From Blastocatellia bacterium (lineage in GTDB: Bacteria; Acidobacteriota; Blastocatellia; Chloracidobacteriales; JADJPF01), in NCBI GenBank assembly GCA_016713405.1, contig JADJPF010000001.1, positions 620,001 to 684,000 of the forward strand: a DNA stretch of 64,000 nucleotides, in the 5' to 3' direction. Positions 19,763-28,212 of the stretch are shown here, one piece after another. How positions within the stretch are numbered: the first letter of the stretch is position 1; every line of letters starts with the position of its first letter. The translations under genes were made by a program, and so were the position numbers. The notes under the pieces are model-generated. The model saw only the letters and a list, made by a program, of their open reading frames with translations, had not been told where the DNA came from and did no database searches.

Positions 19763-20911
19763 ATGGATTTTAGTTGGACTCTTGAGCAAGAAGACTTATA
19801 TAAAAAGATTTACTCTTTTGCACGCACGCAACTGAATAATTCTTTACTAGAAAGAGAAAAGCAACATAGTTTTCCAAGAGATGAATGGAATTTATGTGGT
19901 AATTATGGGCTAACAGGGCTTTGCGTGCCTGAGCAATATGGAGGCATAGGTTTAGATGCAGTAACTACGGCTCGTGCTGTAGAAGCTTTTGGTCGTGGCT
20001 GTGAAGATGCAGGATTAGTTTTCTCTGTTTCTGCACATCTTTTTGCTTGTGTAATGCCCATTTTAGAAAATAGCAATGAAGAGTTAAAACAGGCTATTTT
20101 ACCAAAATTAAGCACAGGCCAATGGATTGGTGCTAATGCAATAACTGAATCTGAATCAGGTTCAGATGTTTTTGCTATGTCCACAAAAGCTGTTCGTGAT
20201 GGAGATTATTACTTGCTTTCTGGAGTAAAAACTTATGTTACTAATGGCCCGGAAGCAGATATTCTATTAGTCTACGCAACTACTAATCCTAGTCATGGGC
20301 ATCTAGGTATTAGTGGTTTTGTTGTAGAAAAAAATACTCCAGGTCTAAGCATTGGAAAACCTTTTAGCAAAATGGGTTTAACAACTTCACCTATAAGCCC
20401 TATTTATTTAGAAGAATGCCGTGTTCCATTACGTAATTTAGTTGGTGCTGAGGGTGAAGGAGCTAAAATATTTAGAAATTCAATGCAATGGGAACGAGCT
20501 TGCTTATTTGCTGGTTATGTTGGAATGATGCACCGACAATTAGACCAAGCTATAGAATATGCACAACAGCGGCGGCAATTTCGTAAACCTATAGGTAAAA
20601 ATCAAGCTATATCTCACCGAATTGTAGATATGAAATTACGTCTTGAAGCAGCAAGACTTCTACTCTACCAAGCTTGTTGGGCTATGGATCAAGCAAAAGA
20701 AGATGTAATAACAGATGTTTCTTTGGCAAAACTAGCTATTAGCGAAGCAGCTATTAAATCAAGTTTGGATATTATACAAATCTATGGTGGTAATGGATTT
20801 ATGACAGAATTATCAATAGAGAGATATTTAAGAGATTCTATCCCTAGTACCATATTTTCTGGAACATCTGAAATTCAACGTGACTTAATAGCTAAAAGGT
20901 TAGGTTTATAA
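19763..20911 (+). CDS. Acyl-CoA-dehydrogenase-like flavoenzyme (prolyl-S-PCP oxidase candidate)
   Basis: A 382-residue member of the acyl-CoA dehydrogenase superfamily over its full length: N-terminal helical domain (WTLEQEDLYKKI), the beta-domain with AITESESGSDVFAM and KTYVTNG, and the C-terminal domain with RQFRKPIGKNQAI, IYGGNGFMTE and IFSGTSEIQRD. In many family members the last motif is YEGTxEIQ and the Glu is the catalytic base; here Ser366 occupies it, so the base must lie elsewhere or chemistry differs. Length and context (with adenylation enzyme, carrier protein and halogenases) fit the PltE/RedW class that oxidises carrier-bound proline to pyrrole-2-carboxyl. A generic acyl-CoA dehydrogenase remains possible. 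It begins 69 bases after the TonB receptor and probably shares its transcript. Confidence 0.85.
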   Translation: MDFSWTLEQEDLYKKIYSFARTQLNNSLLEREKQHSFPRDEWNLCGNYGLTGLCVPEQYGGIGLDAVTTARAVEAFGRGCEDAGLVFSVSAHLFACVMPILENSNEELKQAILPKLSTGQWIGANAITESESGSDVFAMSTKAVRDGDYYLLSGVKTYVTNGPEADILLVYATTNPSHGHLGISGFVVEKNTPGLSIGKPFSKMGLTTSPISPIYLEECRVPLRNLVGAEGEGAKIFRNSMQWERACLFAGYVGMMHRQLDQAIEYAQQRRQFRKPIGKNQAISHRIVDMKLRLEAARLLLYQACWAMDQAKEDVITDVSLAKLAISEAAIKSSLDIIQIYGGNGFMTELSIERYLRDSIPSTIFSGTSEIQRDLIAKRLGL

Positions 20912-21034
20912 TAGCTACTAAAAATTAAAATTCTAGCTAACGGACTTAAAAGTAAAAATGAAACAACTTTTTAAATACAATCAGGTGAGAAGTCAGAAAG
21001 CTTTTGAATTTTGTTTTATGCTTAAATTTTTTCT

Positions 21035-21066
21035 TGATGGAATCCCTCCTATACACTATTCCATCA
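21035..21066 (+). promoter_or_regulatory. Perfect hairpin with CCCTCCT loop upstream of halogenase 3
   Basis: TGATGGAAT and ATTCCATCA form a perfect nine-base inverted repeat around CCCTCCTATACACT, about 80 bases before the halogenase 3 start codon. The core TGGAATCCCTCCT is identical to that before halogenase 2. ATCCCTCCT is the exact complement of the AGGAGGGAT in the adenylation-gene leader. No T-run follows, so it is not a typical terminator. Confidence 0.4.
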
Positions 21067-21145
21067 CAAAGTAATGCTTTTCAAAACTTATACAATCTTT
21101 TGGTTGTTTAACTTGAGTAAAACGAGAGGTTAATGAGGTATTAAA

Positions 21146-22570
21146 ATGAATAGTCATGAAACGCCAGATTTTGATATTGGAATAATTGGGGGCGGGCCCG
21201 CTGGGGCTGCTATGGGAGCATACTTAGCTAAAGCGGGTGTTAAATGTGTAATATTTGAACGAGAAATCTTTCCACGTCCTCATGTTGGGGAATCTTTTGT
21301 CCCATCTTCAACAAGAGTATTTCAGGATTTAAACTTTATAGATAAAATAGAGCAAAATGGTTTTGTCCACAAAGTTGGAGCCGTTTGGACTACCGCAGCT
21401 AGTTCTATTTGGTCAAAAGTAAACAGTGAAGCAACTAAAAGTAAATCCTACTCTCACAGTTGGGGGGAAGAGTTTGCTGATAGCACAACCTTAGATCCAA
21501 ATAGTGATGTTACGGCTGCCCCAATCAAATTTGACGAACGCCAGCAAGAAGGTATCTACCAACGTCATACCTATCATGTTGATAGAGGTAAGTTTGATTT
21601 ATTGTTGCTCCAACATGCACATGAATTAGGAGCAACTGTTTATGAAGGACTTTCAGTTAAAGATGTAGATTTTACTAGTGTTTTACCAGAAGTAAAATTT
21701 GCTGTTGGTAATAAAAACTTTGGAGTTAAAGTAAAAATGGTAGTTGATTGTTCTGGCCGCAGAACAATTTTAGGTAATCGTCTAAAATTAAAAGTAACGG
21801 ATCCTGTTTTTGATCAATATGCTGTACATACTTGGTTTGAAAACTATTCACGTGAAGCAGCAGATATTAGTCCAAATAAAGACAAAGGAGACTATATATT
21901 TGTTCATTTTCTACCTCTTTCTAACAGTTGGATTTGGCAAATCCCAGTTACTGAAACAATTACAAGCATTGGGGTTGTTACTCAAAAGAAAAACTTCTTA
22001 GCAGCAAAAGGAGTCCATGATCAGTTCTTTTGGGATTGTGTTAAATCTCGTCCAGAAATTTATAATGCTCTTAAACAAGCCAAACAAATACGTCCTTTTA
22101 CTGAAGAAGGCGATTATAGCTATGCAATGAAACAAATTTGTGGTGATAGATTTGTTTTAATTGGGGATGCTGCAAGATTTGTTGACCCAATATTTTCTAG
22201 TGGCGTAAGTATAGCCCTTAATGGTGCGCGTTTTGCCAGTAAAGACATAATTAAAGCTCTTGAAACAAATAATTTTTCTAAAGAAAGTTTTGCTACTTAT
22301 GAAACAACTTTAAGAAATGGTACTAGAAATTGGTATGACTTTATTCGTCTTTACTATCGTCTCAATGTGCTTTTTACAGTTTTTATCAATGATAAACGCT
22401 ATAGATTAGACATTCTTAAACTATTACAAGGCGATGTTTATGATGAAATGGAACCAGATGTTCTTGTAAAAATGCGGGAGATTGTGTCAAAAGTAGAAAA
22501 TGATCCTTCACATATTTGGCATAAATTACTTGGTTCACTTACTTCTAATACTTTTTGTCCAGAATTTTAA
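21146..22570 (+). CDS. Flavin-dependent halogenase 3 (paralogue of halogenase 2)
   Basis: 474 residues: GGGPAG at 15-20, RPHVGES at 44-50, lysine candidate K76 in HKVGAVW, WIWQIP at 262-267 and GDAARFVDPIFSSGV towards the C-terminus. It aligns with halogenase 2 through almost its whole length but carries an extra segment at about residues 82-140, rich in Ser, Thr and charged residues, between the lysine region and the HTYHVDR strand. The extra segment could alter access to the substrate or carrier protein. Two related halogenases in one cluster may act in sequence, for example on two carbons of one ring, or on different intermediates. GAGGT precedes the ATG. A strong terminator follows the stop. 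Confidence 0.88.
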   Translation: MNSHETPDFDIGIIGGGPAGAAMGAYLAKAGVKCVIFEREIFPRPHVGESFVPSSTRVFQDLNFIDKIEQNGFVHKVGAVWTTAASSIWSKVNSEATKSKSYSHSWGEEFADSTTLDPNSDVTAAPIKFDERQQEGIYQRHTYHVDRGKFDLLLLQHAHELGATVYEGLSVKDVDFTSVLPEVKFAVGNKNFGVKVKMVVDCSGRRTILGNRLKLKVTDPVFDQYAVHTWFENYSREAADISPNKDKGDYIFVHFLPLSNSWIWQIPVTETITSIGVVTQKKNFLAAKGVHDQFFWDCVKSRPEIYNALKQAKQIRPFTEEGDYSYAMKQICGDRFVLIGDAARFVDPIFSSGVSIALNGARFASKDIIKALETNNFSKESFATYETTLRNGTRNWYDFIRLYYRLNVLFTVFINDKRYRLDILKLLQGDVYDEMEPDVLVKMREIVSKVENDPSHIWHKLLGSLTSNTFCPEF

Positions 22571-22598
22571 GATATAAAAGTATTTGTATCTAAAATAT

Positions 22599-22642
22599 AA
22601 GAACCATCAAATTTTTTATCCTAAAAAAATTTGATGGTTCTT
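22599..22642 (+). terminator. Terminator after halogenase 3
   Basis: AAGAACCATCAAATTTTTT (22599-22617) pairs perfectly with its complement at 22624-22642 around a short loop, and T-rich sequence follows. It lies 29 bases after the halogenase 3 stop. Confidence 0.75.
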
Positions 22643-23001
22643 ATATTTGTGTAATTTCTCAAACTTTGAGTCTTAAAACTTCCAGGTAGGTTATAATCTC
22701 TCACAACATAGTTTGTAAAATACCTTAGCGGTTTATCCTTGGTTCTGATAAGTAATACCAAATTGGAATTATATTAATCTGTTAGAAATAAATACTAAAA
22801 ATGGAAAGAAATTAAGAAAAAATAGAAAGTAAAGAATCAGTAGATAGGAAATATTTTTAGGTAAAGAATTTTTGGTAGTGTGTAAAATGTAATGCTGAAA
22901 ATGGGATTTGTTGCTTTTTAAAAAACTAGTTGGTTTTCTTATGACATTGTTCACCCAAGTTTTCAAACTTGAGTGAACAATAAATAGAAGACGTTATTTA
23001 G

Positions 23002-23517
23002 TTAGCAATCACAAATAACTGCTGTTATTGGTGTAGCTGTTGTGCCATTGACAAAATCAGCCGTACCAGTAAATTCAAAACCGCCTACAGCCCTTCTAAA
23101 TTTTCCTGTACCATTTGAAATACGAGCATTATTATATAGCGTATATACTCCAGGAGTGCTTGTTGGTGTGAAAACAGCGTTATCGCTAGTAGTAATGGTG
23201 CCTTCAAATTTACCTGATGCGCTTCCACGATAGAACTTTAATGTATGAGTTGCCGTACCAACAAGAGAGCCATCTGCTTGAGGAATTAATGATAGTATAG
23301 TTACATTAGCTGTTACATAGTAGTCAGTTCTATCTATTCTAATATTTATTACACCTTCAGCAGTTGTTGGACTTGTAAATTGTCCAGTGCCAAAGCCTGA
23401 ACCTCTATCACAGTGTCTTTCTTGGCTATTATTGTTGTTATAAGCTGATATTTGATTAGTTGGTACTAATATTCCAAAACATAATGTGAGTATTAAAACG
23501 TGTGCTAATTTTTTCAT
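23002..23517 (-). CDS. Small secreted protein, paralogue of 15415-15952
   Basis: 171 residues with a clear signal peptide (KKLAHVLILTLCFGILVPTNQISA) and GGGAGAA-type ribosome-binding sequence before the ATG at 23517. The mature part is Thr/Gly/Asn-rich with alternating beta-strand-like hydrophobics (INIRIDRTDYYVTANVTIL, TATHTLKFYRGS, GKFEGTITTSDN, TPGVYTLYNNARIS, GTGKFRRAVGGFEFTGTADFVNGTT) and ends in VICDC. The same last blocks and the CDC end occur in the other secreted protein. Function unknown; a secreted beta-barrel that binds a small molecule or a receptor would fit, but nothing in the sequence proves it. It is divergently oriented to TonB receptor 2 across a 957-base gap. Confidence 0.82.
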   Translation of the reverse strand: MKKLAHVLILTLCFGILVPTNQISAYNNNNSQERHCDRGSGFGTGQFTSPTTAEGVINIRIDRTDYYVTANVTILSLIPQADGSLVGTATHTLKFYRGSASGKFEGTITTSDNAVFTPTSTPGVYTLYNNARISNGTGKFRRAVGGFEFTGTADFVNGTTATPITAVICDC

Positions 23518-23669
23518 AAATTATTCTCCCTGATTTTTTAGTTGTAATCCAAAACTCATACTTAGAATGTACAGCAAAAAATACATAATGCTAAGAATTA
23601 AATGTATAATAAGTTTGCTTTTTATGAAAACTTATAAACAACAATTGAGCATTAATTAATACATTAAAA

Positions 23670-23895
23670 GAGACATTTATTTGTGGATTGGCCTGTGTCG
23701 AGAGAAGGTGCGGTTAACTACGAGATTCCCAGGGTATTGGCTTCCACTTCGGCATTTCTCTAACCTTATTTACTTACAAACTAAAAGGTTAAATAAACTT
23801 AGGTTGAGAACTTTGCGCCCCGTGCTTTTGCAATGGGTAGCTATTATCGGTGGACTACCTTTTTGTGTAGTCGATATATTTTAGTTTTTTTTTAG
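23670..23895 (+). ncRNA. Candidate structured small RNA upstream of TonB receptor 2
   Basis: A stretch visibly richer in G and C than its surroundings lies between the secreted protein and TonB receptor 2. TTGAGC and TACATT (about 23646 and 23661) could be a promoter. Paired segments include AGAGAAGGTGC (23701-23711) with GCATTTCTCT (23752-23761), AACCTTATTTA with TAAATAAACTTAGGTT, and a final GACTAC/GTAGTC hairpin followed by a run of nine T near 23885-23893, like an intrinsic terminator. It does not match tmRNA, RNase P, SRP or a riboswitch that I can recognise. A 67-codon frame across it (23681-23884) has no protein-like features. Confidence 0.35.
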
Positions 23896-24474
23896 AACAT
23901 TTATTTCTTTTTGTTAAGCAAATGAATAATAAAATGGGCATAAATAAAATGCAAGTCTTTTTTTAAAAAATATTTTTTAAAAAATATTTTTCCATGAACT
24001 TTCCATGAACTTTCCATGAACTTTTTATGAACTCAGCTTAATCGTACTTCTTTTATAGCGGCCCAATGGATATCTCTAATGAAAGAAATTCCATATATTT
24101 AAGATAGGAAACTTTAGAAAAAGAAATGAAACTTCGTTATTGACTAAAATCATATTACTTAATTGATCAACTATTAATTTATATAGTAAGATTAACATTT
24201 TAATTAATTAATTCTATTAATATCCTAGGAATAATATCCTAGTAGTAATAATATTTATTTAATTAATGTTCATAATTTGTTATTCTCTATGAGTTCATTA
24301 TATTTTTCATTTCTCTTTTTGGTATTTATATTGTTATCATTAACAATATTTATTCCTCAACAGAGTTTCCATAAAGTTCTAAATTTTAATTTTCTTTCTT
24401 TTACACATTTATATTATTTCTTTGTATTACATAAGCAAAAAATCTGTTTATATCTTATGTAAGGAGAACACTTT
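23896..24474. other. AT-rich leader region of TonB receptor 2
   Basis: No gene supported. It contains T/A-tract palindromes (TTTAAAAAATATTTTTTAAA type) at about 23960-23990, the 11-base tandem repeat listed separately, and low-complexity TAAT-rich DNA up to the receptor. AAGGAG stands directly before the receptor ATG. Confidence 0.5.
23992..24034 (+). repeat. Tandem repeat CCATGAACTTT, about 3.9 copies
   Basis: Three exact 11-base copies (23992-24002, 24003-24013, 24014-24024) followed by a degenerate fourth copy. It is non-coding and lies between the candidate RNA and TonB receptor 2. An 11-base period is close to one helical turn, so binding sites on one face are possible, but slippage is the simpler explanation. 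Confidence 0.8.
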
Positions 24475-27400
24475 ATGTACCGAATTCTAAAATCCTTGGT
24501 GATGGCTGTTATATTAGCTATATGTTTAGGAACTATGACAACAGCTAAAGCACAATCTGGTGCAACCTCAGGCAGCATATCTGGTGTAGTTGCTGACCAA
24601 CAAGATGCTAGAATAGCAGGCGCAGTAATAACTGTAGTAAATGTCAAAACTAATTTTCAACGTGAGGTAACTGCTGATGAAAATGGGAGTTACGTAGCTA
24701 TTGAATTACCACCAGGTTTTTATGAAGTAAAGGTTGCAGTTGAGGGTTTTAAGACTCAAACGGCTCAATTTGAATTGTTATTAGGAACTATAGCTAAAAT
24801 AAATTTTGCCCTTGCCTTGGCAAGCACTCCAGGGGAAGTGGTAGAGGTTACTGCTAGTGGTTCTTCTTTGGATACAAGTAGGACAGAGAGCAGCACTAAC
24901 CAAGATTCTAGTAGAATTGCTAGTTTGCCTATAAATGTCCGCGATTTTCTAAATTTTGCTTTAACATCAGCAAGAGTTACAGCCGATAGATTACCTCAGC
25001 AAGGAACAACTTCTACATCAGGTTTATCTTTTAATGGACAATCCGCTAGATTAAATAATGTTACTTTAGATGGTAGTAGTAATAATGAAAATTTCACTAA
25101 TGGTGTGAGATCTAGTGTAAGTCAGGAGGCTGTACAAGAATTTCAAGTAGTTTCTGATACTTTTGCGGCTGAATTTGGCCGTGCTGTTGGTGGGGTTGTT
25201 AATATTGTTACTAAGAGTGGCACCAATGAGTTTAGAGGCAGCCTTTTTGGTTTTTTCCGCAATGAGTCTTTAGCTGCAAGAGATGCGTTTGCTACTTTTA
25301 AGCCTGAATTTCGCCAATACCAATTTGGGACAACTTTAGGTGGCCCCATCAAGAAAGATAAAGCTTTCTTTTTGGTTCTTTTGAAAGATTAACGATAAAA
25401 GAAAATTTAGTTGTTACAATTCCAGACTCTGTTATTAATGCTGCAACACGTACAGGTTTTTTGGGTGTGAAAAATGGGCCTCTACCAAATTCTGTTGCAA
25501 CTACAAATGTTTTAGCTCGTGCTGATTTCCAGCTAAGACCAGACGATCGATTAACTGTAAGATATAACGGAGGTTTTGCTTTTAATGGTAGATTTGACAC
25601 AATAGGGCCATTTCCAGGTGGTTTAACTAGTACCACTAGCAGTGGTGTTCAACGTTTAGAGGATAATTCAATTAATGTTACTAACCTTTTTGTTAAGTCT
25701 AGTTTAGTTAATGAAACTAGGTTTCTTTACTCTAGAAGAGACCAAGATGTTGGTACTTCTGATCCAAATAATCCTTTAGTTCAATTAAATACTGCTCAAG
25801 GAACTATTGCTTTTGGTCAAAATTTTACTGTTCCACAAACGCGATTGCTTAATATTTTTCAAGTTGTTGATAATGTAACAGTTGTTAAAGGTAAACAAAC
25901 TTTGAAATTTGGTGCAGATTTTAGTTATGTTGAAGCCCCTGACAAACGCTCTAGTTTGCCTATTGCCGCAGGGGGGTTTGGCATTTTCGTTCCAATAGAT
26001 TTTGCTGCGGTTACAGGTATACCTACAGCACCTTTCTTAGATCCTCTCCAAGCTTTTGATCCAAGTCTACGTAGTCCAGACCAAATACAGTTTTTACAAG
26101 TATTTTCTACTCTATTACCTCAACTTATCCCTGGTTTTCCTGTACTACCTTTAGACAGATTACAGTTACCTATTGTTTTTGCTCAAAACTTTGGAGATCA
26201 AAGTGCTAATATTGATCAAAAGTTATTTTCTGCTTTTGTTCAGGATGATATAAAAGTAAAGTCTAACTTATTGGTTAAGTTAGGGTTAAGATATGATGTA
26301 TTTCGTCAATCTGTTGTGCCAAGCAATGGTGGTAATTTTGCACCACGGATAGGTATATCTTATAATCCTGACAAGTCCCAAAGATTAAATTTACATGCAT
26401 CTTATGGTATATTCTTTGGTGGCGCACCAAGTCTTCAAACCTCTTTGATTGCTAAGGTTTATGATAATAACAATGTTAATCGTCAAAGCAACATTGCTTT
26501 TTTCCCATTTCCTTTGTCAGTAATACCATTTAATCTACCAGGACATCGTTTTCCTGTTGGGCCTTCTGCCCCTCCAGGTGCGCCTATATTCCCTCAATTA
26601 ATACAAACCTTCCAATATCAGAAGGATTTTAGAGCAAGTTATTCACATCAAGCTACTGTTGGATTTGAATATCTTATCAACAATAACACCAAACTATCAG
26701 TTGATTATAACTTGGTTCGAGGCTTAAAACTGTCTTCTGCACGCTTTATCAACCCAGTAGTTAGGCCTACAGGTAATCCTACTACCGGTGCTTTAACAGG
26801 TCGTCTAGATCCTACACGTGGCTTTGTGTTTGAATTTGAGTCAGCTTTTGATAGCTATTACAATGGTTTAACCTTTACATTAAACCGCCGTTTTTCTAAT
26901 AAGTTTAGTGCTTTGGCTAGCTATACTTTCTCTAAATCATTGGATAATTACAATGATTTCCGCACTGACCAAGAAGCTGGTAACGACCCTCTAAATCCTG
27001 GTGCAGAAAGAGGATTTTCTTTGCAAGATGCAAGAAACCGTTTTGTTGCTTCAGGCAATTGGGAATTATCTTATACAAAAAATCCTATATTGCGTGATTT
27101 CAAAGTTTCTGTAATAACAGAGATAACATCTGGTCGTCCTTTTAACCTGCAAGCAGGCCAAGATTTAAATATGAATTTTGAAACTATTCCACAAGATCGC
27201 CCAAGAATGGGTGGAGTAGCTGTTGCTCGTAATTCGGGCATTACACCTGTTTTTGCTAATGTTGACTTACGAGTTGCTAGATCTATTACATTCAAAGACA
27301 AATATACATTTCTAGGTACTATAGAGTTTTTTAATCTCTTTAATAGGGTTAATATTAGCGGTTTTAATAATGTTTATCCTCCTGGAGCCGATGGAAATTC

Positions 27401-27506
27401 TTTGTTACCTCGTCAAGACAATGGTCGTTTCATATTGACTCCTGACCGTTTTACAAATGCTTTTGCTCCTAGACAAATACAATTAGGATTTAAGTTTATT
27501 TTCTAG
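24475..27506 (+). CDS. TonB-dependent receptor 2, Oar-like, frameshifted once
   Basis: Frames 24475-25392 and 25393-27506 join if one T is restored in the T-run near 25372 (AAAGCTTTCTTTTT), giving about 1010 residues and the sequence FFGSFERLTIKENL across the join. AAGGAG precedes the ATG. The signal peptide ends in TTAKAQ; a carboxypeptidase-regulatory-like domain (GSISGVVADQQDARIAGA, LPPGFYEVKVAVEGF), plug (LNNVTLDGSSNNENF, VQEFQVVSDTFAAEFGRAVGG, NIVTKSGTNEFRGS) and barrel follow, ending RQIQLGFKFIF. It is clearly paralogous to receptor 1 over the whole length. It probably imports a substrate across the outer membrane. A strong terminator follows. Confidence 0.9.
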
Positions 27507-27540
27507 GTAAAACTAACCCAAGTACATAATTAAAATTCTA

Positions 27541-27583
27541 AAATAAACTAAAAGATTTCAATAGTCTTTTAGTTTATTTTCTT
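27541..27583 (+). terminator. Terminator after TonB receptor 2
   Basis: AAATAAACTAAAAGA (27541-27555) pairs perfectly with TCTTTTAGTTTATTT (27565-27579), followed by T-rich sequence. It lies 35 bases after the receptor stop. Confidence 0.75.
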
Positions 27584-27629
27584 ACTGCTATTTAACCGCA
27601 AGTTATCTAATAAAGGAGACAAATTAAAA

Positions 27630-28073
27630 ATGACTACAATTAATGCTGAACGATTAGCCCAACGCCGTAAAATTGTACATGCACATATAGAAGCTGAAAA
27701 TGAACATAATCTAGAGGCAGTTTTAGCAACATGGGGAGATTCTATTATTTTTGATGATGCTTCTGGTGGGCAAAAGTACGTTGGTGCAGAAGATGTTAAA
27801 AATAATTACGAAAGTTTATTTAGCGGTTTTCCTGATATGAAAATAGATATAAAAAAAGAACACATCTTAGATAATATCATTATTTTAGAAGTAGATATGA
27901 TGGGAACACACAAGGGTAGTTGGATAGGTATCCCTCCAACAAATAAATATGCCAAGTTTTCTGTTTGTGCTTTGTTTGAATTTGATGACAATGATAAGTT
28001 GTCAGTTGAAAGAGTTTACTATGATAGAGCAGGTATTCTTATGCAGTTAGGTGTTATTCCTATGCCAAATTAA
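27630..28073 (+). CDS. SnoaL-like / NTF2-fold protein (putative polyketide cyclase)
   Basis: 147 residues with the NTF2-like pattern of SnoaL-type ester cyclases: an N-terminal helix (VHAHIEAENEHNLEAVLATW), DDASGGQKYVGAEDVKNNYESLF, the strand block IIILEVDMMGTHKGSWIGIPPTNK, and the ending FDDNDKLSVERVYYDRAGIL. AAAGGAGA precedes the ATG. Members either close rings of polyketides (SnoaL, AknH) or are small hydrolases or isomerases. Its place just before the ALDH and PKS genes favours a role in shaping the polyketide product, but catalytic residues cannot be assigned with certainty. Confidence 0.82.
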   Translation: MTTINAERLAQRRKIVHAHIEAENEHNLEAVLATWGDSIIFDDASGGQKYVGAEDVKNNYESLFSGFPDMKIDIKKEHILDNIIILEVDMMGTHKGSWIGIPPTNKYAKFSVCALFEFDDNDKLSVERVYYDRAGILMQLGVIPMPN

Positions 28074-28098
28074 TTCTAATTCTTAGCCATTTAACCTT

Positions 28099-28144
28099 AA
28101 ATAGTATTAATAGTTTAAAACCATGTTATTAATACTATTTTCAA
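28099..28144 (+). terminator. Terminator after the SnoaL-like gene
   Basis: AAATAGTATTAAT (28099-28111) and ATTAATACTATTT (28128-28140) form a perfect 13-base stem, followed by TC-rich sequence. It would separate the SnoaL-like gene from the ALDH-PKS pair. Confidence 0.6.
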
Positions 28145-28212
28145 CAATTCTTAACCTAAAGGAGACGGCGATTGTGGCTTAAAAAAAGCAGTATTATTTC
28201 GCCTAAGATAGA

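Noticed and set aside
22769..22966. Minus-strand 65-codon frame
   Set aside because: Phe/Leu/Asn-rich AT-tract translation without start signals, just after a terminator.
23681..23884. 67-codon plus-strand frame between secreted protein 2 and TonB receptor 2
   Set aside because: No ribosome-binding site, no family features, and the DNA is better explained as a structured RNA with a terminator.
23992..24034. Short tandem units as a possible CRISPR array
   Set aside because: The 11-base units are contiguous with no spacers, and no cas genes are present.
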